DNA of 64,000 nucleotides, taken from Azadirachta indica (taxonomy: Eukaryota > Streptophyta > Magnoliopsida > Sapindales > Meliaceae). Each line of letters starts with the position of its first letter. The stretch's first letter is position 1. The notes under the pieces were generated by a model. It saw nothing but the letters and a program-made list of their open reading frames with translations. It was not told where the DNA came from and searched no databases. Location of the stretch: NCBI GenBank assembly GCA_022749755.1, contig CM040448.1, forward strand, positions 9,112,481-9,176,480. Reading direction: 5' to 3'. This document shows, in pieces, positions 1 to 14,500 of the stretch. Both the position numbers and the translations under genes were made by a program.

Positions 1-1120
1 CACATTCAACTATAATCTTTTTATTTATTAATTTGTGTTCATTTATATTTAACTCATTACAATTACATTTTTTATACTGTATTTATGAAATTGATATCTA
101 TTTTACTCTTTTATGTTGACTTATTATTTTTTATTTTTACTTTTAACTTTTACAAGTATTTTATTTTATATATATGTTATATATTATAACTTAATCTTTT
201 ATGTAAAAATTATAAATTTTACGTGAATTTATAATTTTTACGTCACAATTACAATATTTTTTTTGTTTTGTTTACAATTAAACTGTTGTTATTTAATAAT
301 TTGATGTTAATTTATATTTATTTCGATACATTAATGTTTTTATATTGACTTTATGAAATTAGTGTTTATTTTTACTATTTTATATTGACTTATATTTTAT
401 TTTTAATTTTTACAAGTGTTTTATTTTACATACAAGTTATATATTAAATTTAATTTCTTATATGAAGATTACAAATTTTATGCAGATCTATAACTTTTAT
501 GTCACAATTATAATTCTTTTATTTTGTTTACAATTATTCTTTTGTCATTTGATAATTTAATGTTAATTTATATGTATTTCAATGCATTTATATTTTTTAT
601 GTTGAATTTATAAAATTAATATTTATTTTTACCCTTTTATATTGGCTTTATTTTTTTTATTTTTTTAATTTTAACATTTACAAGTGTTATGTTTTACATA
701 TAAGTTTTATATAATAATTTAATTTTTTATATTAAGATAATAAGTTTAATGTTGATTTATATGTTTTATATTATATTTATAATTTTTTTGTTCTATATAC
801 AAATATAATATTGTCATTTATTATTTCATATTAACTTATTTTGTTTCATTACATTTACCTGTTTCATATTAAATTTATTAAATCAATATTTATTTTGCTC
901 CTTGATGTTAATTTTTAATTTTTAATTTTAACCTTTACAAGTGTTATATTTTTCATATAAGTTTTATATTTAAATTTAATTTGTTTATTAAGATAATAAG
1001 TTTAATATGAATTTACATGTTTTATGTTATATTTATAATTTTTTTGTTCTGTACACAAATATAATATTTTTATTTATTATTTTGATGTTAATTCGTATTT
1101 ATAAAAAAAAATATAATTAA
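1..1120. repeat. AT-rich degenerate tandem repeat, about 260-bp unit
   Basis: At least four diverged copies of an AT-rich unit stand head to tail. The marker word TACAAGTRTT recurs at 151, 411, 679 and 936, giving spacings of 260, 268 and 257 bases. Each copy also has the same order of sub-motifs: a TTTGTTTACAATTA-like or TTGTTCTATACAAA-like word, then TTGATGTTAATTTATAT, then ATTGACTTTAT, then the marker. The array runs off the left edge of the window, so its full length is unknown. No coding potential is seen. It could be a small satellite array or internal repeats of a mobile element. Confidence 0.6.
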
Positions 1121-1950
1121 TTAAAATATAAACACATAAAATATAATTACTTTCCATAAAATTAGAATTAATTCTAGGTAACGCATTTATACTTTGAATA
1201 AAATTTGAATTATTTAGAAGAGTTTTAGATTCTGAATAAGATTAGAATTAATTACCTATAGAGATTTAGATAATCACATAATAAAAAATTTTTTTGTTTA
1301 CTTAATTACAGGAAAAAATGCAGATAAACACAAAATATATATATTTTTTATCTTTTATTATACTTAATCGATAAAATTGTATTTAACCAGTAAATTATAA
1401 TAGTTGAGTTAATTTAAATTCATTATTACAAATTATAGATTTAATCTAACGATTCTAATGATCTCTATTATCAATATCGGGATTTTTATTCCAGTATTAT
1501 AGAACGATTTTTCTTTGATAGTTAAAAGGTTATATATATGTATATATATAAATCGACAAAATATTTAGCACGTTGAAGAGAAATTTACTTTATACTTTAT
1601 TTTCTTCTTGGATCAATTTTGTAATTGATTTGTCACTTAATTAAGAAGAACAAGTAATTTGCTTTATAAATGTTATTTACTTTCACGACAATCTTGATTG
1701 GCTCTTTTCTTTATATATTAACCACACTTCACTTCCTTTGAAAGGCAGAATGCAGAGCTAAAGAAAAATAATGTATTAATTAATTACAAACATGCAATAC
1801 AAAGTAAACTTGAGTGAGTTATTTATTGTATAAGTTTTTGGAATCGAGGATTAAAATGATGAATTTGTTGATATTAAAGAATTAATGATGTTTAAAATTA
1901 TAGAATTTAGTTTAAAATGGGTAAAATTAAATTAATGTTATAAAAAATTT
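1121..1950. other. AT-rich intergenic stretch, no gene seen
   Basis: No open frame with protein-like composition and no recognisable RNA gene. The stretch contains short TA-rich runs, for example near 1530-1550. It may hold distal promoter sequence of the gene starting at 2493. Confidence 0.4.
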
Positions 1951-1954
1951 TATG

Positions 1955-2036
1955 AAACGGGTTAAATGGGTCTGGGTTGGAGACGTATTTGGGTGGGTTA
2001 GAGACGGGGTGGACCCGCCCCAGTTCCCATCCCTGG
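1955..2036. mobile_element. putative end of a non-autonomous hAT-like element
   Basis: A GC-richer stretch in AT-rich DNA reads as repeated GGGTY/GACCCGCCCC words and finishes with CCCATCCCTGG. Such alternating GGGT/ACCC subterminal words ending in CATCCCT are common at the ends of plant hAT and related elements. The matching other end and a target duplication were not found, so this is only a tentative remnant. It lies about 450 bases upstream of the UTP10 start codon. Confidence 0.3.
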
Positions 2037-2235
2037 CCTTAACTTGATTGTTGTAAGTTGTAACGTCCTTGTTTTAGAAGACTCGGAGAGAAAGCGAAGA
2101 GAGAACGGAAAAAAAGAAAAGAAAATTAAAAAAAGGCAGGGGCATTCTCGACGAAGAATAGGTTATCCGGCTCCGGTTTAAGAAACCCGGCCCGACTCCT
2201 ATTTTTGTTTTGGTTGTTTTCTTGTCGTCCCTCTT

Positions 2236-2244
2236 AAACCCTAA
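2236..2244 (+). promoter_or_regulatory. telo-box (AAACCCTAA) in the UTP10 promoter or 5' UTR
   Basis: The word AAACCCTAA followed by CCCTA lies about 250 bases upstream of the start codon. In plants, telo-boxes are known to be enriched in promoters of ribosomal-protein and ribosome-biogenesis genes, which fits the encoded processome subunit. A pyrimidine-rich TTTCTTCTTCTTTC tract follows at 2270-2283 and may mark the 5' UTR start. The transcription start itself cannot be fixed from sequence alone. Confidence 0.55.
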
Positions 2245-2492
2245 CCCCTACCTTAATAAAGCTTTTAGGTTTCTTCTTCTTTCAATTCGAGTGTTCTGCT
2301 TAGTGCTGAAGCTGTATTTTCACAAGGACAAACACAAATTCGTTTCTTGTAAAAATTTGAGTTAATTGCTAAAGCTTGAGACACAGATACAAAGCTTGTT
2401 GCTTATTTCTTGCACGAATTTGAGTTTTCTGCTTAAAGTTTTCGCACAAGTTTTCTGGTAGATTGCCAAAGCGACGGATTATTTTCCCAGTC

Positions 2493-5477
2493 ATGGCTAC
2501 CTCAATAGCTTCTCAATTACGAGCTATAAAGTCTCTGGTACAACCCGAAGAAGAGCCCCTCAAGAGACCCTTCACGCGTCCTTCCATCTTATTCAGTCCT
2601 AAAGAAGCTGCTGATATTGATGTGGATACTATTCTGAACATTGCACTTTCAGGTTTTTTTTTTTTTTTTCTTAAATTTCATTGCCTAGTTTGTTTCCCAT
2701 TTATGTGTATTTCTCTGAAGTCTAATGAATTGTAAATATGAATTTTGGAGAGTTGAAAAGTTGAATTTTGTTTCGGAATTTCAGATATGAAATTTAATCA
2801 AGTATTTTGATTGTTTGTTAATTTGATTTTCAGGTCTTGAGGTTCTTTCAAGTGTGGATGAAAGATTCAGAAACTATAAGAATGATTTATTTAGTCATAA
2901 GAGTAAAGATTTAGATAGAGAATTGATGGGTATAGAAGAGAATAATAAGATCAACGCAGCTATCAGTTCATATTTAAGGTTGCTCTCGGGACATCTTCAA
3001 CTACCTGCATCACTCAAAACACTTGAGTACTTAATTCGTAGATACAAGTAAGTACCAGATTACATGTACTTCCTTGACTTGTGCAACATTTTCAGTTCTT
3101 CCTTCTTGTTTTTTGGTCAGAGTAGGCATTCTTAATTTCTATCTTATATGACATGATTTTGGTTGGAATTTCAGGATTCATGCATACAATGCCGAGGAAT
3201 TAATTTTATGTGTTCTGCCATATCATGATACCCATGCTTTTGTTCGAATAGTGCAGTTAATTAACTTAGGGTGAGTATTAAATGATTCTTCTTCAATGTT
3301 ATGTTTTATACAGTGATCGATGGAATTTGCTGAATTTTCATTTCTTTCTGGTGTAGAAATAATAAATGGAAATTTCTGGAAGGCGTTAAAGTCTCAGGTG
3401 CACCACCACCTAGGACAGTTATAGTGCGGCAATGCATTCGTGATATGGGGGTTTTGGAGGTTTTATGCAACTATGTGAGTATCTAGTTTGTGATCCTTTG
3501 GTAGTTTGGTTAAGCATATTGTTGTAGGTGTGACATAAATGACTGCTATGTGCAGGCATCTCCTACAAAGAAGTTTTTGCCTTCCAGACCTATAGTAAAC
3601 TTTTGCACGGCAGTTGTTGTTGAGGCATTGGGTTCCGTTACCACTGTTGATAGTGATGCTGTAAAGAGAATCCTTCCCTTTGTAGTTTCTGGACTTCAGC
3701 CTGGCACAAAAGGAGGTTCAGATCACAAGGTGAGCTGTAAAACAATTTTTACTGAAATATAAATAAACAGACTGATACCAACTGTGTTTGGCATGATACT
3801 TCATGAACGTTCATTCTCACACGTAGGTTATCATTGGTGACGATAAGGCAACGTATTTGATTTTCATGGAATGTGAACCACATTCTTGATACATGCATGT
3901 GTTTATGCTTTATATCTTATTTTAGTGATGTCATTTTATTGCTGTGTGTTGTAATTGTGCTCATATTATCTGGATTTTGTTAGTGGATTGTAGTTGATTC
4001 CTAATGTTTTGTTACATTATTTTCTTTCCTCAACGTTCCTCATTTGTATTCTGCTGTACTTTTAAATCTTTAATGTTAAATCCCCTCGGTTTGTAGGCTG
4101 GTGCTTTGATGATTGTTGCTTTACTCGCAAATAAAGTTGCTTTGTCCCCTAAACTTGTTAAAAGTTTGATTCGATCTATTGCTGAGATAGCTCGAGAAGA
4201 TGTGAAAGAGTCCGCTGACCTGCAATGGTTTCGGTTGTCACTTATGGCTTTAATAAACCTTGTCCAGGTACTTCTGTAGGTATAATTATTCAATTTATGT
4301 ACCAGTAGCACAAAAATACCATTATCTTGAAGTGACAGTTGATAGTTAGAATTGCACTTGGTTGAACTACTATTGATTTTACTATCTTACCCTTTTTTCT
4401 TATATTTCATTTTATTTTCTAATAATTAGAATGTTCTAGTGTAATATGCAGTTGTTCGTTGGTTTTGTCAGTACAATTACCCTATGAATTATTTTTGTGC
4501 TGACTCAATTAATTAGCTGATGCTCCTCAACACGATAATCTGAAGGAAGTAGCTGGAAATGAGGATTAAGGACTACTAGGATTTCTTTGTTAAGAGAGGA
4601 GCTTATTCCATGTGTCTTTATATATATTTGAGAGTATTTGGCTATGCCAGTTCTTTTGCTTTTTTCTTTATTAAAGAAGAAGAAACTGTAAGTAGTTATG
4701 TAGTTTATCCTATTTTCTTTGGCTTTTATTTATTTACCAAAAGTTCACAAATTCCTGTTGCTCCCTTCTATCTACACCCTGGGAAAAAGAATAGGGTTTT
4801 GGGTTTTATTCTTAGTTTTTGAAGATTAATTCTTAAGGCAAGAACATCTTTGGTGGAGTTGACAGAAAGTAATAAATTGAATTGAGATATTATTCCCATA
4901 TTGTTCATTGTTTTAAATACAAACGAGGATTTATAACCTTACTTTAGTTGATTAAATAGTAATCCATATTTGATTTGGCCTTGATGCTGCTGCAAGACCG
5001 TTCACTCCCTCTCTAGTGAGCATCGTTGTGCAAGAAAGAATGTTTTTTCCTCATTGGACTACAAAGTTCCATCTCTCACTTGTGATAGTACAGCCATTAA
5101 ATCATCTTAAGAATGATAGGAATAATTTATAAATGCTGATTTCCCGTTCACCTTGATTTATGCTACATGACCTTGAAATAATATGTTGGTGCAAAAGCTT
5201 TTGTCAATACATAACATTTCCTTTACACCAGTTATCTTTGTATGTTTGAACAATTTTTGTGTGAGTTTAAGTTGTGCATGGTTGCATTTAGCTTCTTGTT
5301 CTTTTCCCTTACTTTGGTTTGCAAAATTTTGTCAGTCTCAACCTCTTGATGTATTCCCCAAGAAGGCCTTAGACATTTTGAAGGAAATTCGGTAATCTTT
5401 CAACACTCTAACGTTTCTGCATCATATATCAGTTGCAATCTTTCAACACTCTAATGTTTCTGCATCCTATATCAGTT

Positions 5478-5508
<31 letters not shown>

Positions 5509-8500
5509 GGGGTCCGGATTTTCTAAGCTTCTTTTCTGCTTTTGTGAAGGGATATTGCTGGAATTCTTGCTGGACTTTCTAAGGAGTTCAATATCGATAG
5601 GTTCCTTGCTATGTTTCTGGAATCTTTGGTTGACTACAGGTTTGTGCCTGTTAACTATTTTCAATTGTCTCTATAAAAACCAATCTTTACCAGCTCATTA
5701 CTCGAACTTTATGTTGTTACATGCAGTTCCTCTGATGAGTTATGCCATCATGCTTTGATATCAATAATAGAGAGAGTTCCTATAAAGAATCTAGTTAGTC
5801 ATGTCATCTCGAAGGTTCTCTTCTCCTGTCTGAGGCTATCACAGAACAATAGCAATTCAACATCATCAGGTAAGGCTGCTTTTGAAATTTTTTGTTTTGT
5901 GGTTTGTCCTCTTGCACATCCTTCAAGCGTTCATGCCACAAGCACATATTCTTTTTCTTTTGAGATTTCATTTTATAAGCATCATTATTTTTTCCATTTT
6001 TGCTTCTACATTAATTTTTGGCATTGAACTTCTATGGATAAGATTTTCTGCAGGGCATTCGAGAGCTACTTGTTGCATCATTCTGTATTATTATTATGTT
6101 TTGGCTGTTAATCTTAATTCTTACCATGATTTGGATTGCTGAATAGGAAGCTGGGCCAAGAAGATCTTGGTTGCTATTAATATGAAATACCCATCTGAGT
6201 TACGTGGAGCAGTTCGCAAGTTTCTGGAGGTGTGAGACCAGTTACCCTTTTCTATTCCCTGATTTTGAATTTCAGTTTATGATTTGAACTTTTCTAATAG
6301 GACACTAGAGTGCAAAGCAAGAAAGAAGAGACAGTATTTGGAATTTTGTGTAAGATGTTGGATGGGAATGTTGATGTGTCAGATGCCATCTCAGATTCAA
6401 AACTGTGGTTTGCATTGCACCACCCAAAGGTATATTTTACATTGCATTATGTAAAAGTTGTGTTCTTTTTCCTTATCAACATATGCTCAAGTCTTCTTAT
6501 ACTTGTGTAATGTGAAATAGGCTGAGGTCCGCTGCACTACGTTGTCTGGTTTAAACTCATCTGGAGTTTTGAAAACAAAGGCTGTTGACTCACAGGTACT
6601 TTTACTTTATGTTTCTTTTTAATTTTGGCTATCAGGAACAGTGAAGAGACTAGCACATGGTTTATGTATCAGTTATATATGTCTTTCCACATGGTCTATG
6701 TATCAGTTACATATGTCTTTCTTATGAACAAGCTCATATCAGCTGTCTATTTACCTATATTAGTCTATTAGTATTTCTGGTCCTGATGTTGTGTAGATAT
6801 TATTGTGTCTGATTTGTTGCTTCTTATGTTGCATAGATATTTCTGTGTCTGATTCGTTGCTTTGTTCTGTCTTTTATGGTTGCAAGTATTGATTGACTTC
6901 TCATGTAGCTATGTTTCATTATGTAGCAGTTGTGGAATTTTGATTAAGCTCGTCTTTTAGCTGCATTCTATTTTGGCAGCATCAACGAATTGGAGTTGCC
7001 GTTTTATAATTCCTTTTTCTTAAAAATAAATGTGTCTGCATTATATCTCTATTGCCTATTAGAAGGGCATGAGCCATCTCCCACCCAAAACATTTCTTCA
7101 GTCCTCCCCTTTGGTTTAATCACTGGTCTCCCTTATAAAAAAGGACAATAAAACCTGATTACACGGTCAATTTTATTTATGCTGTGTGGTTTTGCTTGAA
7201 ACAAAATTTAGGGCTTTCATATTATTGTTTGGGAAGCTTTCAATGCAAATTTTGGAAAAATAGATATGGCATCTGCTCATCAGTTTTTGTTTGTAGCTGC
7301 TGTATCGTAGCTACTATCCCTCTAATGAGATTATTAATTTCTTTATTTGTTATTTTGTTCTTCACTTGTTTGTTAAATGCAATATTTGATTTTGTATTGA
7401 AAATTTATTCAAGTATTTTTCACTATTTTGTACTTTCATTGCTGAACCGTTCCTGGAAGTATGGTGCAAAGATTGACTGCTTTGCCAAGGCTATGTTGTT
7501 AAAGTCTGATACGAGTCAAAAGAATATTATTCAATTATCATATATATGATCACTAAATTTCAATTTAGAGATATTCTGATTTGTTTGCTAATTCTTTTTC
7601 CTGTTGTCAGAGACTTGTGACAATTCAGGATGCCATTTTGCACCAGCTTCACGATGATGATTTAACTGTTGTTCAGGCAGCTTTGGCTATTGATGGATTG
7701 CCTGGAATGATAAGCCCCTCTGATCTTCTTGAAGCATTGGATGGTGTGCTTAAAAGATGTATTATTATTCTTATGTCACGTGAGTATAATTGATCTAATT
7801 ATTATGCCTTTGATTGCTCGTTGGTTTAATTATGCTTGTTACTTCTTTTCACATGCTAGTTGGGGCTAATTACTTATTTTATGCCATGTTAACATACCTC
7901 CCATCATTCCTACTTTCGCTCACTTAGTATTCACTGGCAAAAGATAATGGTCTGAAAGATAAATACTTACATGGGCGTTTGTTTTCATTAATCGACAACT
8001 TACTTTATACCGACCACTGGTTTTAAGTTCCATTCTTCTTGAGTTGCTAATAGTGATGTACTCCAGACTAACATTAGATCAAATTGTATTATGCTCTTCG
8101 ATTCTCTGATGTTCATATGTTAGACTTCCCAGCTTGTATTCCTTGGCCGTCTGAGCCTAAGACCTTGTGTGAATCTCAGAACTAAAGGTTTCTGAGTCAG
8201 AAGTCCCTAAAATGAAATCTTGAGGCTTTTTCAATTGTAGACTTGAAGTAGGTGCACTTGTTTTAGATCAGAGAAATACTTATTCAATAGCTGTTTTTTT
8301 TACTCCTGCAACACAATTTCTAAATAGTAATTTTAATAAGTGATTCTTCAAGTTGTACACGTTGGATATGTCTAAATTTTTTAGCTCATGTTTTCTTTTT
8401 GCAGATTCATCAGAAAAAATTACTCTGGCTGGTGATATTGCCATTTCATGCCTGAAGATTGCCATATCAAACTTCCATGACAAGAATGATAATATTAAGA

Positions 8501-11500
8501 AACTTTCTGCCATGATATTTCCATTACTGCTTGTTCTTCCAAAGGTTTCTTTATTTTCTTTATTTTACGTTGCTTTTTTTCCCCCTTTGGTTCTTAAAAT
8601 TGCCATACTGCTATGAATCAAGTATTGCAAATTGTTTTGTTGGTAGTGATTGTTTATGCAATCCTACGCAGACTCAGAAGACAAATTTAAAGGTTTTGGA
8701 GTTGGCCAAGGAGCAAAAGTTGCCATTCTACCAGAATCTTGCTGTTGTTTCCAGGGAAGAAAAGGTAAATGTCTTGCTTGTGGTTCTAAAGATGATCAAT
8801 TTTTGGGAATATTTTATTTGAAGCAGAGATATCAATTAGGCTTCTAGCACCGAAAAGTTTTTTGGACTGTCCTATAGAAGTTTAGTCTGCAAATGCTTGC
8901 ATTTGTTTGGGCGATAGGTCATGTCAGTCGAGGTTCTTTGGAATCTTGATTCTTGATTTTTCTTGGACTTGCTTGAAAAAAGAGAGGATGTGAAATTTTT
9001 AAACTAATTCATACCTATTGGAATAGAAAATGTAATCTTTTATACTTCTTCTCTATTTCAGTTTTTGTATTAATTTAAGCTGTGGAATAAATATTGAATA
9101 GTAATAGGGGTTGTACAGAGCTATTCTCAGAACATGAATAGTAATAGGGTGTTGATATTGAAAACATGAAAAACAAGTATCCTTGTTTTTTATTTTCTGC
9201 AAACAGCAGGAATAAACAAATTAAGTTATTTTATTAAAGAATATTATTCAAATACTATGTGGTTTACTGTAATTTTTTCCCTCATAAAATTTTGTACTAA
9301 TCAAACTAATCAAAAAAATTTTAAGTGAATGTGTTGAACATTCTACATATTAAATAGTGTAAAATTATTGGAAAACATCTTAAGGAACAATTCTATCAAA
9401 AGCATTTTCACTATTTCCATTTTTAGATTGCTGAAAATGTGGTGGTGGATGGATTTTCAAATTTCAAAATACCAATTTTATTTTAAAAAGCAAGTCCAGA
9501 AACACCTCATTTGAAAAAAAATACCAGACACCTGAAATAATTTTTGCAAGTTAATACGATATAGCTTGAGTTAGGTATTTGAAACCTTGGAAGCAATTGA
9601 TTGATAGTATAGAGGAACATATAGTTCAACATTGTCAGAGTTCCATTGGGTAGTAGTTGCCAGAATTGTTTTTCACTATCCTGTTTTAATATATTTATTT
9701 GTCTAAAGGAAGAAAAGAATAAATGTGGAGCTTTTATTATTTATAAATCATTTCTGCTTCCTAGCAAAGATATTATGAAAATGAAGATCTGGAGTTTAGA
9801 TGTTGCCTTTGCTTGATGTTTCAAGGATGTGATCTGAACTGATTAAATGAGACCTCACAATTTAAGTTAATGTTGCCTTCTAAGTATGCTGATGATGGGC
9901 GTCTAGCTTGATCCTGTTGGTGTCTCTAGCTTGATATGTATCAGGACATTGTTCTAGTGTTGGGAAATGATTATGTTAGCTTTTGTAAAGCTAATACATA
10001 ACTTCATCTTGTTATATCCTTAGTTTTTTAGCTTATTGACTAATTATGATTGTTCATTAGTTAATTGTAAGCCAGCTAAATAATTCTGAAGTTGTGATCT
10101 GGTAAAATGCAGAAATCAGAACCGGGAAGCTTATCTTCAATTAATATGGAGATTGTTAGCAGTTTGGCCGGAACCTTCTCGCAGAATCCTGATGAGTACT
10201 TGTCATTGTTGACTGATAGTTTTAGGGATATTAAGTTGTTGAAGATACTGTTCTTTTTGGTTCTGATGCAGTCATTTATGATGCAGAATAGTATGTTCTC
10301 TCTTATTCACTCTCTATTTTTCATTGCTATCAGTCTGTCTCATTGAACTGTCTTAGACTATGCTTCATTTTGAACATAATGTTCTTTCTCTTTAAACAAA
10401 TGAGTTTTGCTCATACAATAATAATGGGAGGTTATGTTGTATTTCTTCTGCATGTTAGAAAATGTTCAGTCTTTGGGACTCCTTGATGCTTGCTTTTCTG
10501 CTCTGAAAACGGAGTGGGCAGTCTTTGAGAATGCAGCTGACGATTCTGTGAAAGAGGTATAAGGAGGACGTTATTGGATGACGCAGTTTCTCATTAGTTT
10601 TTCTAGTTGTCCATGATTTTCTTCTTGATTTTCTGTCAATATGATGTCATTTTTTATTTTTTGATTAACAGTTCAATGCAGAAATGCTATCTTGGGACTG
10701 CAGAAAATTTCTAGATCATCTGCTTGATACTGATCTTGAGGTTTTGAGTACAAAATTGCTAATTTGCACTTTTTGGAGGTTACTTGAGGCATTCATTTTG
10801 ACAATGCCTGCAGATGTCTTGCTGGTTGGTTCGCTTCCCTGACTTACTGTTTTTTACTTGTCTTCCGAGATTGCTTTTCTTACTGTTCATTATTGTCATA
10901 CTTTTTGTCCTCATCACTGTTGAAAATGTCAACTCTGCTCCTCCAGGATGCTGATGAAAGGTGGTTTAGAAGACTTAAAGACTTGTTTGTCTTTTTCGCG
11001 AACTCGCATTTGAGACATGTTTTTAAAGAACATCGACACTACCTTGTTTCCAAATGCAAAGTCTCTCTTGTTCGTTTCCTGTCCAGGTTTTTTACAGAAG
11101 AAGGTGATTACTTTTAGTTCAGTCTATGCCATTTCTTCTGTTACTTCAGTTTCTTGTCCTCTTATCAAATTAGAAGAACAGTCTCATATCGGCTTTTTTA
11201 TTAAACAGAATATGATGATACATACTTTGTTCTCTTTTTCTTTTCATTCTTCTTTACATTTTGTATATACGCTAGAGCTGTCAAACGAGTTGGGCTGCAT
11301 TGTCCTGCAATGGGCTTGGCCTGCTCTCCATGTGAGCGCATTCTGTCATGTGTACTGTGTTGGGCTAGTTCCTAAGGTCTGCAGGCCTGATTGGCCAAGT
11401 GTGCTAGGCCCATTAGTTTTTGGCGCAAAAAAAAAAAGGTTCAAAGTAGAATGCTGTAAAAACATGCAACTTGCCGGTTTGTTGGCCAGAATCGGCCCAT

Positions 11501-14500
11501 TGTTTAGAGAATGAAACCATATGCATAATTTGTCACTGTTGTATCAAAGGTTGGATGACAGCTGCTTGTTCTTATAATGAAAATATAATTTTGCAGATGT
11601 TTCTGCTGCTGTCCAAATCGAGAGTCTCCACTGTTTTGCTTTTCTTTGTTCTCAGTCAGATGATAGGCTGCTTTTCGAACTTCTGGCTGAATTTCCTTCA
11701 GTTCTAGTTCCACTGGCCAGTAATAACCAGGTATCACCATGTTCCTCCCCTTTCCTCTTTCATTTGGTTAGCGTCTATATTCATGGCAGTACTTTTGAAA
11801 CTTTCTTTTCAAACACTGTTAATTTTTTGTTTCCTTTAAAGTGCCGAGTTTTGTTTATCGGCTTATTTAGTGTGGTATAAATAGTAGTTTGACTCCTTGC
11901 GGTTTATTTTCTATCTTTTTCAGGAGGCAAGAATAGCTGCCATGGGCTGCATTGATGGGTTATATGCATTATGGTGCCGTGTTGACTTTTCTAGCAAGAA
12001 AAATGGTAACATCTCTGAAATATTGGGCTTGTTAGGTGTTGCTGTCAAATCAGTATTTTAATAAAACAAAAATGAAATTAAGAATGGTGTTCTTGATTTG
12101 ATGTCTTCAAAGTTCAAGAATGCTTCTGGTAACATTTAAAACCTATATTCTGAAAATGAAACTGTAAAATGAGTCAGGTACAAGTTTTTTAAAAACTATT
12201 TTTTAATAAATTATATTAACTGAATTGGGAAGGGTTGTTGGGTTAATTTTGTGAATCTTTATTGTTTAAGTAGTCCTACAGATTCTATACTTTTTGCTTT
12301 GGACAGCTCATTAGTATTTAATTGTACAGGGGGTTGTTTCTTTGTGGACTTCTGTTTTCATATTTGTACATCTCTCTTAATATAAGTTTCTACTTTTCCC
12401 ATTTGGGGCCCCCCAAAAAAAAAAATATTGCACATCTCAATTGATTACCCTTGTTTCTGCTGGTATAGATATGTATATTTTGATGGTACTTATATTGCAT
12501 TTTTTAATATATACTGAATCTATCTTACATTATAAATTGGGATGGGGTTTTGGGATAATTTTGTAATAGATTGATATCGTTAGAATTGGGGAACAGATGG
12601 ATATAGTGGCTGTTCATAGGCAGGACATTTTGACGTTTTATCGTATGAAACTTCCCTTCCCTTGTTTCCTTTTTTTCACCCCTTCCTCAACATCTTTTCT
12701 GCTCATGATTCTCCTATTCTTTGTTTCTTATAAAAAATTCTTGTTATATCTTGAATGGGTCAAATGACAGGAAACACTGCAATTTGGAGTTATTTTCTTG
12801 ATGACCTTTTGGGCTTGATGGTTCAACAAAAAAGGCTTATATTATCAGACAAAAAATTTCTCGCATCATTTATGACATCTTTGCTCAGCTCGTCCTGCAA
12901 CAGTCTTTTAGTGCCAGAGAACATTGGACAGAGGTATTCAGCTAATGCTTTAAATATTATGGTAGTTATCGACTTTATCATGTTGTCCGTTTCCAACACT
13001 TAAAAATTACCAGGCTGCAAATATTGAGTACTATTTGCTAATATTTCCGGGTCCTTTTTTGTGATCTTTCTATTGAGAAAATAATATTTAAGGTTTTGAG
13101 TAATTTCTGGCTTCTTCTTGTAATTTATGCTATAAATTAAGTAATACCACTATATTTATAATTGCTGTCTGACTTGGTGACAGCAACACTAATTAATTTA
13201 GAAGTGTCTTTCAGCTTACATTTTCCTTGTTTTTGACCAATTTCATTTTGTATATTGATGTTTTCATAAAAATGTTAGTGATGTATGGTTTGCGGAAAAA
13301 CCAGTTAATTTTGGGAAGGCTGGGGTGAGGATACTGGATGCTTCATGCTCAGGCAGGGACAAGGGTGCAACACATACCTTTATTTTTGCTTGGAGCCTGG
13401 CCCTTACTTTTAGAACTTTTGATTTAACCATGTACTCCTTATTATTCTTTCCCTATTCAAATTTGTTCTGGTGTTTGTGTCCATAAACTATAATATGAAG
13501 CAAATCACTTCTGGAATGATTTTGGTTACTAAAAGTAACCACAGAATTCTTGGGATTTAAACAATTTTGTGCAATTTCATTTTCGTAATGGGTCATGGTT
13601 TGGTATAATAATATCTTTGGCATGCAGAAAGTTCTTCTGTATTGGGTTCTTTGCCAGATTGCATCTGTTGAACTAAATTTTACTGTGGCTAATCAGCATT
13701 TCATTTCTTACCTGTCTTGAATGCTCTTTTGTGGCTTACTTGTTCCAGGCTGCAAGTGTTTTGATATTAACATTCTGTTTCTTCTTTTTCTAATTTGACA
13801 TTTTTGGGCTCCAACCCTTATGATCTTTTATGTATATTCATTTATTGATTTATTATTTGACATATTAGTGCTTTTGAAGTTTATCAGCTTATTTAGGTAT
13901 TTCTTTTCTGAATTAATACCTGCCTGTTTACCGTGATATTCAATTTCAGATTTGATCAACCTACAAAAGAAAAGATTATTGCCTTCGTCCTGGGTTCTGC
14001 TCTCAAACTATCTTCATTTGGGAAGGTTTGCCCTCTGAGATTTCTTGAGCATGTAGTTACCAAATTGTTCTTATTTACAGAGGAAGAATTGTTATTCTTA
14101 GGGCAGGAATGATGTTTGATGGGAGAAATTTTGATTGGACAAAAATGTCTTTGGCAGCTAATGATTCTATCTTTGCTCAAAGGACTGGGCAGTGCAATTC
14201 TGCATGTTAAAGATGTCAGGTCATTTTTGTCTCTACTTCTAGAAAAACGCAGTCAACATTATTTTGAGCTAAATAAGTCATCTCAGAAATTGTCAAAAAT
14301 TGAAATCAGAATCTTGTGCCTTCTTTTGGAGGTAAATATTATGTTTTGCCTTCTATTTCAACTTTCAATTATAGAAACTGAAATCTCACCTTCCTCTCTT
14401 TTATGTAAATTTCCTCCTGTGCCTGTACTAGAGCTGTACTTCACTCTCCTCACTGGACGTGCATGATTTCAATGTTCATTTGTTGAAAGCCTTGGAAGTA

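Noticed and set aside
2463..2492. Upstream extension of the UTP10 frame reading MPKRRIIFPV from a TTG codon
   Set aside because: It needs a non-ATG start. The ATG at 2493 gives the N-terminus expected for the plant family.
7184..7549. A 121-codon plus-strand frame in UTP10 intron 12
   Set aside because: It lies between two well-supported exons (6521-6595 and 7611-7779) and has no recognisable domain; Phe/Leu/Cys-rich composition is expected of T-rich intron sequence.
11017..11514. A 165-codon frame across UTP10 exon 19 and the hAT end
   Set aside because: It is out of frame with the exon and runs into mobile-element sequence.
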